A stretch of 64,000 nucleotides of DNA, taken from NCBI GenBank assembly GCA_027924585.1, contig BSBM01000179.1, positions 12,190,501-12,254,500 on the forward strand, written 5' to 3'. Of this stretch, positions 12,371 to 23,862 are shown one piece after another. A program made the position numbers and the translations under genes. Numbering within the stretch: the stretch's first letter is position 1; the number at the start of each line of letters is the position of its first letter. Source of the DNA: Larix kaempferi. Lineage: Eukaryota > Streptophyta > Pinopsida > Pinales > Pinaceae. Below the pieces are notes generated by a model, which was not told the origin of the DNA, made no database searches, and saw only the letters and a list, made by a program, of their open reading frames with translations.

Positions 12371-13819
12371 CTAGTGCATGGAGATATCAACTAGTTGGGA
12401 GGTAAAGAAAGAGAGGGGAGTGACCAATAAGCACGAAGGTGTCTAAGGATGAATTCAAACAAAGAAATAAGGATGATAGAAAAGAGCACAAACAAAGTAG
12501 GAGATAACTAATGCTAACCACATGAGGCCCAAGCTATCCCCATCAAGACCCATCAAGGATGGGGATTCATTCAACTAGGTGAATCCTAATTAAAATAAGA
12601 AATTAATATTCTTGAGTTAGCAAATTTATCTCATGCTTCTAATGAAAAACTAAGGATAAAGAGGATCCCTTCCTAAAGCATTTCGAAGTTTAGGGTGAGA
12701 AAGAGGTGAGGAAGAGGAGGTTTCCATGAACTAGTCAAGGTGAGAAACTAAAGGGAGGGGGTGTGATTGATGTCAATCCAATATGAAAGTACATTTATTT
12801 AAGAATATCAAAACATACAACCAAGTTAACCATGAAATGAAATAGTTGTAATTGTGGGCGCATGTGTGAGATTATTTTGCTAACAATGGGATGCCAAATA
12901 TTTGCAGGTATTCCAAATCTATGCATGTGCAAAGCCCTAATGACCTAGTGACCTTCCACTCAAATAGAAATAATCCTTCCAAGAGCTATCGATCCAAATG
13001 ATCATCAATACACTCAGAATTGCTAGTGAAGGTGTGAAAAGATCAGTCATAACTAGGAGCACTAGAAGCGGTGCTAGCGACAGACAAAATATTATCCATG
13101 TGCCATTGCTTCCCATGACAGTCACCTATAAGGTAGATGCTATAAAATTTATCTACTAAGTTACCTCTGTCAAGTGAAGAGAAGAAGTTTCCCATTGAAC
13201 AATGAGATGTCACCTCCAAATCAAGGTGTTGGGATCCCTATTGGGAAAATAGAAACAACCTCACCTTGGGTTTGACCTTCTCTTGCACGATGCGCCTTTC
13301 CCCAAGTATTCTTGAACACTTGATAGTGGAATATTTTTTAAAGTTCCCTATTTCGACAACTTACTATATTTAAAAATGAGAAACAAGCAAGAAGCATTAT
13401 TTGGATGTCTAGCCCCAAGGTCCTACTTATCTAGTAAATTATTTTGTGACCCATGTGGAGGAATTTAGTGAGTCAATTAGGATATTGATGTGTGTTAATG
13501 ATTTTATTATTTAAAACTAAATAATAATAATGATTATATATATTGGAAATGTACAATTAATTGTTGGTTTTTTTAGAAGTAACTCTCTCTTTATGGATGA
13601 AGTTCCCCACTTTAAGGTAAATGTGGTAATGAATGATGCACAAACATCATTAAAAAATGACCATAATCAACATAGAACAATAGAAAATAGTTCAAATAAT
13701 ACAATCATACTTGCAAGAAAAAAAACCAATCTAGACTAACTAGGCTACACGATGAAGAAATGCCAAATATTAATCCTCTTAATTAAACAAAAAAAAATTT
13801 CAAGCATAATTTCAAACCA
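12371..13819. other. Spacer without a recognisable gene
   Basis: No conserved domain, RNA gene or strong repeat was seen. Short open frames (for example 12937-13125 minus, 13530-13739 plus) have no recognisable motifs. Confidence 0.4.
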
Positions 13820-14035
13820 ATTTTTTTTTACCTCAAACTAAATTTCCCTTTCTCTTAATTTCTTTCAAAAAAAATGTATTCCTTTTGTTCGAATGACTTT
13901 TTCAATGTCGGGAAAAAGGGAAAAATACCTAAAATAGTTGTAACGTCACTTAAGCGACAAGAACATATAGACGTTGCTTAAGTGATGTTCCTACATGTCG
14001 CTTAAAATTATATCACGTAAGCAATGTTTCTCGAG
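13820..14035. repeat. Diverged direct repeat, right copy, with CTTAAG-type subrepeats
   Basis: Right partner of 10930-11150. Its end carries four variants of a short motif in alternating orientation (CACTTAAGCGAC, TTGCTTAAGTGATG, GTCGCTTAAA, TCACGTAAGCAATG) within about 80 bp. Such clustered motifs are typical of subterminal transposase-binding regions; that role is inference. Confidence 0.5.
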
Positions 14036-14644
14036 ACCTATATTAATTTTTCCTTCAATTTTCCACCTATTCAACTTCAATTTGGCATTAAAAAATAAAT
14101 TTTACATTAAACATCAACTAAAACATTGAATTTGAACCCAAATATAATAGTATAAGATAGGAACCTATCCTGTATTCATTCTCCTACTTAAAAACATAGG
14201 AAATGACTCAAAACAATGTATTGGTTCAAAAAAAGCATACACAAATTTCTCTCTAAATTAAATTAAAAATTGAAAAAAATATGTGAAAAGTTATTGTAAA
14301 CACACAAATTGATGTAAATCGATTGCAAGGAAAAAAAATAAGGGAGTAATAAAAAATAAGATTAACAAATAAACTATAAAGAAAAGGCCATAAAGAGGCT
14401 TCAATGGATTCACGTGATGGGGATAAGTGTATGGGCTTGGAGTGATCGTTACCAACAAACTTTCTCTATCAAATCTAAACATTATTGTTATATTAAGCAG
14501 GTAGGTAGGAAAAGTTGTACCTCGATTTTCTTATTCCATTCTATTATTTTTCCGATTCCCATTGACACAATGGTCGGTTGCTTTTGAATCTCCCTTTTCC
14601 ACCACCACATGGCCCTCACATGTGCACATCTATATATAGCTACC

Positions 14645-14844
14645 TAAGTTGTGTTTTATATAATCAATTAATTAGAACATGGTTATATTGATAGGTATAA
14701 AAATAAAAATAATATCTATTGATGTTATTCTCTATATTTTTGATTAAGTTGTGTTTTATATGATCAATTAATTAGAACATGGTTATATTGATAGGTATAA
14801 AAATAAAAATAATATCTATTGATGTTATTCTCTATATTTTTGAT
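14645..14844. repeat. Near-perfect 100-bp tandem duplication
   Basis: Copies 14645-14744 and 14745-14844 differ at one base in the part compared (TATATAATC versus TATATGATC). AT-rich, no coding content. Confidence 0.93.
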
Positions 14845-15418
14845 TTAGGATAGAGGTTGATCTATACAGATCTTAGATTGTATGAGGATGAGACAAGTGT
14901 ATTGTTAAGATTGATTTTATAGTCGTCGCTCCAAATTCAAAATAAACAATTACAAAAAAAAATATAAAAAATAATTGGTAGTTGATGCATGGATAACGAC
15001 CATTTCGTGGCAGACAACCCATTTAACTAGAAGAAGGTAGGTGATAACAACTTGTTGAGGCATAGATAATGATGGATTACAACTACACATGAAGAACAAG
15101 TAACAAATTATAGCACTTAACTTGTGTCCTATCACTATTCATCGACCACAAGTTAAGTGGTTGTGCTAGTATTATAATTTTTAAACATTGTAGCAAGTCA
15201 ACCACAATAACAATGCTTATGTGACATTCTTGTTTTTAATTTTGCTTTAATTGGTAATAAACAAAATGAGATAAAGAGGTAAGATGACCTTATGCATCAT
15301 AATAACATTTAATCTAATTTTATTTAACTTTTATGGGTCCATTTTTTTTGGTTTCAAGTATACAACTACGATCATAATATACAAAATATTTTTGCACCTA
15401 TTCCAGTTATAAACTCTC
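14845..15418. other. AT-rich spacer
   Basis: Nothing recognisable; the next repeat family starts abruptly at its right end. Confidence 0.4.
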
Positions 15419-15645
15419 TTATTATGTCCCCGACATATAGTTTTGAGTCGGGTGGTATTAGTTGGGGTGCCGAAAATCGCGGATATCAAATTGCAAAGTT
15501 TTTGTTAAAGTTTATATTATTTGTATTTTTTGTATTTTTTTAAAATTCATTTTACGTGGTTGTGGTTGGATCCGGACGCAGTGACGTTGGCCTGGGGCTG
15601 TGTGCCCCAGGCCCTGGCGGCACGGTGACGTTTGCCTTTTTAAAT
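15419..15645 (+). repeat. Terminal segment of complex repeat family, copy A
   Basis: This segment recurs at 20273-20436 (same strand) and at 23150-23400 (opposite strand). Copies A and B share a sharp left edge at TTATTATGTCCCCGAC. Just inside is a stem CCCGAC (15429-15434) / GTCGGG (15447-15452). Near the inner end is a perfect 9-bp stem GCCTGGGGC (15590-15598) / GCCCCAGGC (15604-15612) with a 5-nt loop. The class is unknown; the unique flanks beyond the shared edge argue for a true element terminus. Confidence 0.75.
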
Positions 15646-16960
15646 GCGGTTTAAATGGTCTCGGGACTGAAGACTCCTGTGCGATTTATTCACCCGTCTT
15701 GTCCATTTATCGTCCCTTTCGTCGAGCTCTGTTGTGCGCCCGCTGGCGTCGAGGTTTAAATGGTCTCGGGATTGAAGACTCCTGTGCAATTTATTCACCG
15801 GTCTTGTCCATTTATCGTGCCTTTGGTCGAGCTCTGTTGTGCGCTGGCGTCGGGTTGAGGTGTTGCAGGGGTTTAAATGGTCTCGGGACTGAAGAATCCT
15901 GTGTGATTTATTCACCAGTCTTGTCCATTTATCATGCCTTTCGTCGAGCTCTGTTGTGCGCGCGCTGGCGTTGGGTTGAGGTGTTGCAGGGGTTTAAACG
16001 TGTTTAAATGAGGTTTAAATGCAGGTTTAAATGAGGTTTAAATGGTCTCGGGACTCAAGACTCCTATGCGATTTATTCATGAGTCTTGTTCATTTATCGT
16101 CCCTTTCGTCGAGCTCTGTTGGCGTGGGGTGGTGGTGGTCTCGGGAGTCAATACTCCTGTGCGATTTATTCAGCAGTCTTGTGGATTTTTCATTTATCGT
16201 CCCTTTCGTCGAGCTCTATTGGCGCGGGGTGGTGGTGGTCTCGGGAGTCAAGACTCCTGTGCGATTTATTCAGCAGTCTTGTGGATTTATTCATTTATCG
16301 TCCCTTTCATCGAGCTCTGTTGGCGCGGGGTGGTGGTGGTCTCGGGACTCAAGAATCCTGTGCAATTTATTCAGCAGTCTTGTGGATTTATCGTCCCTTT
16401 CGTCGAGCTCTGTTGTGTGGCCATTAGCGTCGGGTTGAGGTGTTTCAGGGGTTTAAATGGTGTTGCAGTTGGCGTATTCATGCGGTATGGTCCAGGGTTT
16501 CGTGGTGTTGATGCAGTGTGGCGCGGGGTGACGGTGGTTTCGGGACTCAAGACTCCTGTCGGATTTATTCATCATTCTTGTCCATTTATCGTGCCTTTTG
16601 TCGAGCTCTGTTGTGCGCCTGTTAGCGTCGGGTTGAGGTGTTCCAGGGGTTTAAACGGTGTTGCAGTTCGAGCTCTGTTGTGCGCCCGCTAGCGTCGGGT
16701 TGAGGTGTTCCAGGGGTTTAAACGGTGTTGCAGCTGGGGTATTGATGTGGTATGGTCCAGGTTTCCATGGTGTTAACGCAGTATGGCGCGGGGTGAGGTT
16801 TGCTGGTTTAAATGAGGTTGGTGGTCTCGGGACTCAAGACTTCTGTGCAATTTATTCACCAGTCTTGTCAATTTATCGTTCGTTTCGTCGGGCTCTGTTG
16901 TGCGCCCGCTAGCGTCGGGTTGAGGTGTTCCAGGGGTTTAATGTGGTGTGCTCGCTGTTT
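15646..16960 (+). repeat. Tandem array of nine modules (about 75-bp core)
   Basis: A core starting GGTCTCGGGACT, running through GATTTATTCACCAGTCTTG and ending TCGTCGAGCTCTGTTG occurs nine times, starting near 15657, 15762, 15879, 16044, 16137, 16237, 16338, 16536 and 16823. Spacing is about 100 bp in the middle (16137-16338). Spacers are GTTTAAAT/GTTTAAAC repeats or a second module (GCGTCGGGTTGAGGTGTT). Long open frames here (up to 216 codons) are products of the repeat and no real gene is supported. Confidence 0.9.
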
Positions 16961-17109
16961 GTAGGGGTGAAGGACGGTCTCGTTGCCTGGGTGATGGAGC
17001 ACTCTGAAACTATATTTTAGAGGTTCTCTGGTGTTCAAACTTGTTCTGTTTGGTGCGACTTGCTTTTGTGTTGTGGCTGTTTTTGTTGGATTTTTTGCGG
17101 TGGCGTGGT

Positions 17110-17775
17110 TGTTTGTGGGTTATTTGTGGTGGTGCAGCGAAGGTGGGGTGGTTTCTGGTGGTGCGTATTGCTGTCTGAATGGGGTTCAACGAGCTGTGTC
17201 TTCTGCAATTTCATTGACGGGTTCTTTGGACAGGTAATTCTTGAAATTTTCTCTTCAGCTGACACTTTTGTTTTCTGTTTTATGGAAAAAATCCGCTTTT
17301 CTTATACTGTAGGATTAATTGCTTATAAAATTTTATAAATGTAGGAATTTTACAAATGTATGCTTTTCATTTCACAAGCTCGGTAAAGAAATATTGCCGA
17401 AACTTTTGTTCTGTTTGTGGCTTATTTGTGGTGGTGCAGTGAGGGAGGAGTGGTTTCTGGTGGTGGGTATTGTTGTCTGCGTGCGCTTCATTTATCCAGT
17501 AATTTGTGGTGTTCGTGTCTGAATGTGTGGAGCGGTTTCTTGGTGCAGGGAGCTGTGTCTTCTGCAATCTCATTGCCGCGTTCTTTGGACCGGTAACTCT
17601 TTAAATTTTCTCTTCAACTCAGACTTGTGTTTTTTGTTTTATGAAAAAAATCCGATTTTGTTATATTCTGCGATTAATTGGTTACAAAATTTTATAAATG
17701 TAAGGATTTTACAAATGTAAGGTTTTGGTTTCACAATCTGTGTCAAGAAATATTGTTCAAACTTTTGTTGCATAA
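17110..17775 (+). repeat. Two-copy direct duplication, about 300-360 bp
   Basis: Copy 1 (17110-17419) and copy 2 (17420-17775) share TTATTTGTGGTGGTGCAG (17120, 17422), the splice-donor-like GGTAA after TTCTTTGGAC (17231, 17591) and TTTTACAAATGTA (17348, 17708). Copy 2 has about 58 extra bases in the middle. The sequence resembles a duplicated exon-intron border, possibly transduplicated host or transposon sequence inside the surrounding repeat. Confidence 0.8.
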
Positions 17776-18989
17776 TTTATTCCATAGGAATTGTTTGTGA
17801 CTGTGGTTTAAAAAACATAAAGACTGCGTAATTGGTCATTGCCATTTCTTTTCTTGGGTAATGACCTGGACTCCCTGAAATGAATGTACGGGGAACGGAA
17901 TTGAATGTATGTATGTATCTGAACATTTAATGCCAAGAGTAGCAACCTCCCTCCATCTCGGATATTTCGGCGAGGAATGGAATGGGTCATGATATCATGG
18001 GCTGCGTCGGCGCTGGGATTAAATGCTAATACGAGCCTGCGACCCAGCCACCGGGTAGCAAATAAATGGCATTATATTATATTATTAATTAAATTTACAG
18101 ATCTGTCTGTAGTTATTTTATTTTTCTTTGTTCTTTTTCCATTTCCATTATGCCATGTGGTATGAATGTGATATTTTTAAATGCTTCTTTGGTCTGCTTC
18201 GTTTAACTGGTTTTGCTTTTTGAATGGAGCTGTTTTTCAAGTTTTCTCAGAAAACAGATGCTATACAGATTTACTGAATCTAGAAGTAGAAAACATTTTC
18301 AACCTAGGAATCTGTACTTGACAATAGAAGTCTACCCCAAAACAACAGAACGGGAGCTTAAGAGAGGGGTGGTCATTTTGCATTGCCTTTGGCAAGTGCG
18401 CATATAAGACAAACGACATTTCGGGTGCAGTATAAAATCTGGGTCTTTGGCGAGATACTTCGTTGTCTTTGACTTTGACATCTGCCAATTGAGGTAATGA
18501 GTAACAAGTATTCCAGTTCCATATGTGGCTGAAGGGGAAACCCTTAGATGCAGTGATGTTGAGATTCATAACCTGCTGTTTTGTTTAATAATAAATTTTT
18601 GAAACATCTAATCTGAAATGAAGTCTATGATAACTTAGCAAGAAGATGGTTTGGTTTCGTCTAAAGGAGAAAGCGCGGACAGTGTTTGGAAGAAAACACT
18701 CGTGTAAATTCACAGGAATTCTGTGAATATTTAGAGAGCCCTATATTGGCAAAGTTTGTTATTTGTCATGAATACTGTTACAAGAAACATGAACAATTGC
18801 TGGTATTTAAGCAAAAAATTGATGAAATATCCAATCTGAAAATAGCTTTTCCTTTGCATGAAACCAGATCAGCTTGTTGCTAGGTTATCATAAAGTGCAT
18901 TGGTCAGCTTGGGTATGCTCGAGTGATCTATAGTTTGTTGCAATAATGTAGATGTATACTTTTTTGGCGTGTGTGGACAGTGATTTGAC
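17776..18989. other. Unassigned block between the inverted module clusters
   Basis: Less AT-rich than the flanks. Open frames at 18261-18569 (minus) and 18686-18883 (plus) have no recognised domain. It lies where the loop of a foldback element would be. Confidence 0.35.
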
Positions 18990-19345
18990 ACCAAGACAAA
19001 GGTTAATGGCCTAGATGAAACCCTGGACCAACTGCAACAAATGTTGCATGAATACGCCAATTGGAAGACGTTTAAACCAGTGCAACACCCCAACCCAACG
19101 CTGGCAGGCACACAACACCTCATTTAAACCTGTAGTGTTGCATGAATATGCCAACTGCAACACGTTTAAACCCCTGCAACACCTCAACCCGACGCTAGTG
19201 GGCGCACAACAGAGCTCGAGGAAAGGCACGATAAATGGATAAGACTGGTGAATAAATCACACAGGAGTCTTCAGTCCTGAGACCACTTAAACCTGCTTTA
19301 AACCTCATTTAAACCTGCAGTGTTGCATGAATATGCCAGCGTTTG
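18990..19345 (-). repeat. Module cluster of the same family, inverted orientation
   Basis: The reverse complement carries the core module (GTCTCAGGACTGAAGACTCC ...), the GCGTCGGGTTGAGGTGTTGC module, GTTTAAAC spacers and the TTGGCGTATTCATGC motif seen at 16460-16490. Opposite orientation to 15646-16960, so the two could pair as foldback arms. Confidence 0.85.
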
Positions 19346-19717
19346 AATTAGAGCATAATTTATTTTTAGTTTTTATTTTGCTAGCTTGGTTTAGCCATGA
19401 TTTTTTCAATCGCTTTCACGAAGATGTTTTAATCTGTCACATTTCCTAATTAGATGCATCTAGCTTTGTTAAAAAGCCGTTTGCAGCTAGATTTTTCTTA
19501 GCCTTTTTGCACAAAATGTCAAGGTAAAAAACCTAGACTTGTTCAGCTGCTTTTATGACTTGCCAAATAACCGAGACAAATGATAAACTGCTTCATATGT
19601 TAAATATTAAACTAGCAATGCAGCACCTTGCTGAAGTTTGCTTCTGCGCCTGCATTATGCATTTGAGCATATGTAGATGCAATATGCTCTGATTGCTATA
19701 GCTTATCGCCATACAAA
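19346..19717. other. Unique spacer between two inverted module clusters
   Basis: No gene or repeat recognised. Confidence 0.4.
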
Positions 19718-19925
19718 CACCTGAACCCAACACTAGTGGGCACACAACAAAGCTCGACGAAACGGACGATAAATCGACAAGACTAGTGAATAAATTTCAT
19801 AGGAGTCTTGAGTTCTGAGGGCACCAACCTCATTTAAAGCAGTAAACGTCATCCCGTGTCATACTACATTAACACCACAAAACCCTGGACCATACCGCAT
19901 CAATACGCCAAGTGCAACATCACGA
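19718..19925 (-). repeat. Second inverted module copy
   Basis: The reverse complement matches the last left-arm module (about 16720-16930), including GGTATGGTCCAGG and GTGTTAA.GCAGTATG, then the core module. It ends abruptly at about 19925 against a retrotransposon fragment. Confidence 0.82.
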
Positions 19926-20205
19926 GAAATTTATCTCGCAACAAGCACTGCTTCCACTTGACCAAGGCATGTGTTATTGCCAACGGCTTTCCATCGTATG
20001 TAGACTTTATATGCTCATTCAGTTGTAATTTTTGGCTCTCAAAGGCAATGAGATGTTTATCAGTTATGAGCAGAACTCCTAAGCATGTTTCTGAAACATA
20101 GTATTTATGGACACATGTTTTCCTGGCATCTGGATTTGTCAAGACCAGAGTGAATGTCATTAAGGTTTTCAGTTTTTGAAAACAGTCTTTAGTTTTTTTA
20201 CCCAT
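19920..20205 (-). pseudogene. Captured Ty3/Gypsy RNase H fragment
   Basis: A 101-codon open stretch matches the connection between reverse transcriptase and RNase H of Ty3/Gypsy pol. It has CFQKLKTLMTFTLVLTNPD (family 'aF..LK..l..aPvL..Pd'), then an RNase H-like strand GVLLITDKHLIAFESQKL, then YDGKPLAITHALVKWKQCL (family 'y...e.E.lAiv.al..Wr.yL'). The acidic RNase H residues are partly lost (YVSE in place of tDAS). It is a fragment only, joined directly to a repeat module at its left edge, which suggests capture by or insertion into the repeat. Confidence 0.78.
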
Positions 20206-20272
20206 ATAAAGGCATCACTTTTAAATAATGATGGTAATAGTGCCACAATTTGTGTGCATGTTCTCAATGTTG

Positions 20273-20436
20273 TTATTATGTCCCCGACATATAGTTTTGA
20301 GTCGGGTGGTATTAGTTGGGGTGCCGAAAATCGCAGATATCAAATTGCAAAGTTTTTGTTAAAGTTTATATTATTTGTATTTTTTTTAAATTCATTTTAC
20401 GTGGTTGTGGTTTCATCCTTACGCACTGACGTTGTT
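20273..20436 (+). repeat. Terminal segment of complex repeat family, copy B (truncated)
   Basis: Nearly identical to 15419-15590 from TTATTATGTCCCC through ACGTGGTTGTGG to GACGTTG, then diverges completely. The tandem modules do not follow. Confidence 0.88.
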
Positions 20437-22784
20437 CATATTTATCATCTAAAACATGTATAATAAATTTTTTTTAAATTAAAAAATATAATATATATTC
20501 TTGACATCTCATTGTCTCATCTCTGCAAGCTTCTTCATTGTTGGCCAATTAACAAATTAATATTCCTCCTCTCTATGCAATGGCTTGCCTTTAAGGCTTT
20601 GATATTTCCAAATTGATATCAGTAAGCAATACATGTTCAAATTTGATGAACCGATTTACACTTAAAGACTCATGACAATATTTTTTCCTCTGTAGAGTAT
20701 CTTGACTGTTTCAACATTCTAATGAGAGGCAGATTGCTCTTGCATTTGAAACAAGCATGCACGTTATGTCATTTCCTTCACTTGTAGTAATAAGTGATCT
20801 TTTTAGCATTATTCTGAGGTTTTTAATGCTATTGTAACTTTTTTTGGCACTTTTTAGCTTACTTTTGTGATTATTTAATAGTGTTTCATATTCAAGTTTT
20901 ACTTAAATGATGGTAAAAAATTATACTGTTTTTTATAAATAATATATCTCTAAAACTATCAATTTTCATATTAATGACCTTATTTCTGATAATCAATGTT
21001 GGAGATGACATCTCTAATAAATTCAGTAGTGTAAACTAGTATGTCTCATCTAAAGAGATGCAAACTAAGCACCTTATAGTGAAAAGTTGCCCAAATATCC
21101 AACAACATTGCAACAACTAGTTGAGCTATTTGCATGGGTTATTTGTCTGTGGGTTATTTCTCACGACATCCCCCTCTTCCCTAGATTATGTAAATGAAGG
21201 GAAACTCAAGCACCAACAACAATAGTGTCTAATAATCCCAAGTGATTTCACCAGATTTGATCGTATGAACTATGGCCTGTTATCAACATAATACCTTGTA
21301 TTGATGATTCGACCAGTTGAAACCACTCTTGAAACTCCATATAAACATATACATATCTATGGATGCAAATTAATAAATTTATTGTTGTTATTATTAACAA
21401 AATATATGTGATTTTTTTCCTAGTTTTTACAAATTTAAAAGCTATATACATTATATAGATATGAACATTACAATTTGCCTGAGTTATAAAACACACCTCT
21501 ATAGTAATGTACGAGACTAAGAAATCCGCTTGATGATGTCATTGATTTGGGGATAGGTCACTTAGTGATTACCACAATTTTCTTGCCCTTAACCTTGATG
21601 ATTTCAGTTAAAATGACATCTGCTAAAAACACTTTTTAATTTTGTCCAAAACTGCATCTGGATTTGTTAGCTGCAATTGGTCAAAATCTGTATATATTTA
21701 AATTTCTGCACACATATCCCAAGTACAGACATCCTTTAGGATAGGGACATTTCAGAGTCATATAACATATAGAAATTTCAGAATCACATAGCACCCAAAA
21801 AATTCAGTGTAGCTTGAGTGTGAGTAAGATTTGGGTTTTGTGCAAAATGTCTTTGTTTTTTGTAGTAAATAAAAGAAGTCTGAAGATTGCGATTTTTGTT
21901 ATTTAATAATATAAATAATTTATTAATTTCCTGTTTGCGAAATCTGGTTACAAATTTTTCCTTAAATTGCTCAGTACTGTATTAATTAGATTTTATTATT
22001 CATTTCATGTTAGGGCTAAATCTAGACAAATTAGTTGCTGTCAAGAATTCCTTTCTGCAAAGAAGTTATAGGACTTAATAATGGAAAATAAAATGTAAGT
22101 GCTTCATGCAAAAGAATGAGTACTCATTATTGCATAATCATTACAATTGAATGCTGATTTAAAACTATGTAATAATGCACCAAAAACCTGTTCTTGGTTT
22201 CTAACTCTTTCATTTCATTTGCAAAGTGCAAATGTAAATAACTATAGTAAGTAAGCATTTACAAACAGACATTTTCAGCTGTATTTGCTTATCCTTGGAT
22301 GATTGTTAATTCATTTGATTGAAGATGTTTGCAAATCGTAATTTCCTTCATATGATTAAAGCACTAGATCTAGCTATAGGATAAGATTGTAACAACACAT
22401 ACATCCTCATAAATTAAGCCATACGAAAGGAATATGCAAGACAAAGCTAGGGTATCTATCACATTTAATGTTTGGTGTTTCCTATCTACTTTATACGTGT
22501 TTAGAAGATTGTGCAGTCATGCAATAGTTATTTGTGTAAGCAACTTACATCTCGAGGACCAACTTCAGCACAGGGACCACACAGGAGTGCTCAAGTTGAT
22601 AGAGATCAAAATTTTGTTATAAATTCTTTTGCTATTGCTTTAGTCCTAGTCAAAATTTTCAATGCTAATTGTGAAAAAAAATTGCTTCTGTAGATCATAT
22701 TGCTAAGTTGAAAGGTAACACAGGTGGCTTTTATTTTCTATGGTGCAAGGAACTATATTTGTACCCACACTTCAGATCTGATTT
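20437..22784. other. AT-rich spacer without a recognisable gene
   Basis: No conserved protein motif, RNA gene or clear repeat was seen in either strand. Confidence 0.4.
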
Positions 22785-23110
22785 TTGATTTAATGTTGAT
22801 GTGTAGATGTTCAGTGGCACGTCTTTTATTGTTATTTGATCAATACAAAGAAATGAGCGATATTTCTATTTCGCATCCCACCACCCTTCCTTATACTATG
22901 ATGATGAGCTTTTAGGCTATATTGGACGGCTGTACATTTGAGAGAGATATGATTGGTTGTAGCTTCCCCACCTTGATTGAGATATGATTGGTTTTGTGGT
23001 GCCTTATCTTCCACTTGTGTTTAATGGAGTCATTTATCCTCTTTGAGTAACTTTTTTAAAACCACCTTGTTGAAGTTTTGCTCTTATCCAATACTACGGT
23101 TGTTTGGCCA
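22785..23110 (+). repeat. Diverged direct repeat, copy 1
   Basis: Shares an ordered series of motifs with 24005-24260: AATGTTGATGTGTAGATGTTCA, ATTTGATCAATAC, CCACCTTGATT and ACCACCTTGTTGAAGTTTTG. A shorter third match lies at about 24535-24620. Confidence 0.65.
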
Positions 23111-23149
23111 CGTTTGGAGCACACCCTTGATTCTAAGGGTCATCGATCA

Positions 23150-23400
23150 GCGGTCTTCAGTCCCAAGACCATTTAAACCTCATTTAAACCTCATTTAAAA
23201 CGGCAAATGTCATCTTGCTGTCAAGGCCTGGGGCACATAGCCACAGGCCAACGTCACTGTGCAAGCATGAAACCACAACCACGTAAAATGAACTTTAAAA
23301 AAATCAAAAAATACAAATAAATATAAACCTTAACAAAATCTTTGCAACTTCATATCCGTGATTTTTGTCTCCCCAATTAATGCCACCTGACTCATGCCAC
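23150..23400 (-). repeat. Terminal segment of complex repeat family, copy C (inverted)
   Basis: The reverse complement carries TTTACGTGGTTGTGG, CAGTGACGTTGGCCTG, GCCCCAGGCC and the start of a core module with GTTTAAAT spacers, as in 15419-15665. It is more diverged than copy B and inverted relative to copy A, so A and C could be the two ends of one 8-kb element. Confidence 0.8.
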
Positions 23401-23485
23401 CACCTTCAAACTTGAACTATAGCTGGCAATGCAAGACACAAGTGTAGTTTATTACCACCATGCAAATTTAATTTGCCCACTCCTG

Positions 23486-23692
23486 ATTCATTCTGTATGC
23501 ATTTCACTATGCAACCGTCTCAGATTCTCATTGCATTTTCCCTCGATTAGTTTATCAATTCAGTATGATCCATGCCCGCCATTCGAGGAGTGTTTCCAGT
23601 GGTTGTGGGTCATACTGAATTGATCAACTAATCGAGGCAAGACGCAGTGAATATCTGAGACGGTTGCACACTGAAGTGCATACAGAATGAAT
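23486..23692. repeat. Long imperfect hairpin, 86-bp arms, 35-nt loop
   Basis: Arm 23486-23571 and arm 23607-23692 are reverse complements at roughly 85 percent of positions, with runs such as TGCAACCGTCTCAGAT and CTCGATTAGTT perfectly matched. Arm length, short loop and dispersed mismatches fit either a miRNA-precursor-like foldback or a small MITE. No known plant miRNA was recognised in the arms. Confidence 0.9.
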
Positions 23693-23862
23693 GAAGAGTA
23701 GGTGTCAAGAGAAATGGTTGTGGCACATCATATTAATGTGATTGTAAAGAACTGTTTCAACGTGAAGTTCATAGTTTTAAGTCTTTTTCCTTATTTTGAT
23801 GCCTTTTTGTAAGACAATAAGGAGGGTAGTGGCATCAACATTGAAAATGGTTTCCATTGAAA

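Noticed and set aside
16031-16692. Overlapping ORFs of 113 to 216 codons
   Set aside because: All frames are open because the tandem modules lack stops; the same peptide recurs in different frames, so these are repeat artefacts.
15646-16960. CRISPR-like appearance of regularly spaced repeats
   Set aside because: Repeats are long (about 75 bp), divergent and separated by related repeat sequence, not unique spacers, in a plant-type context.
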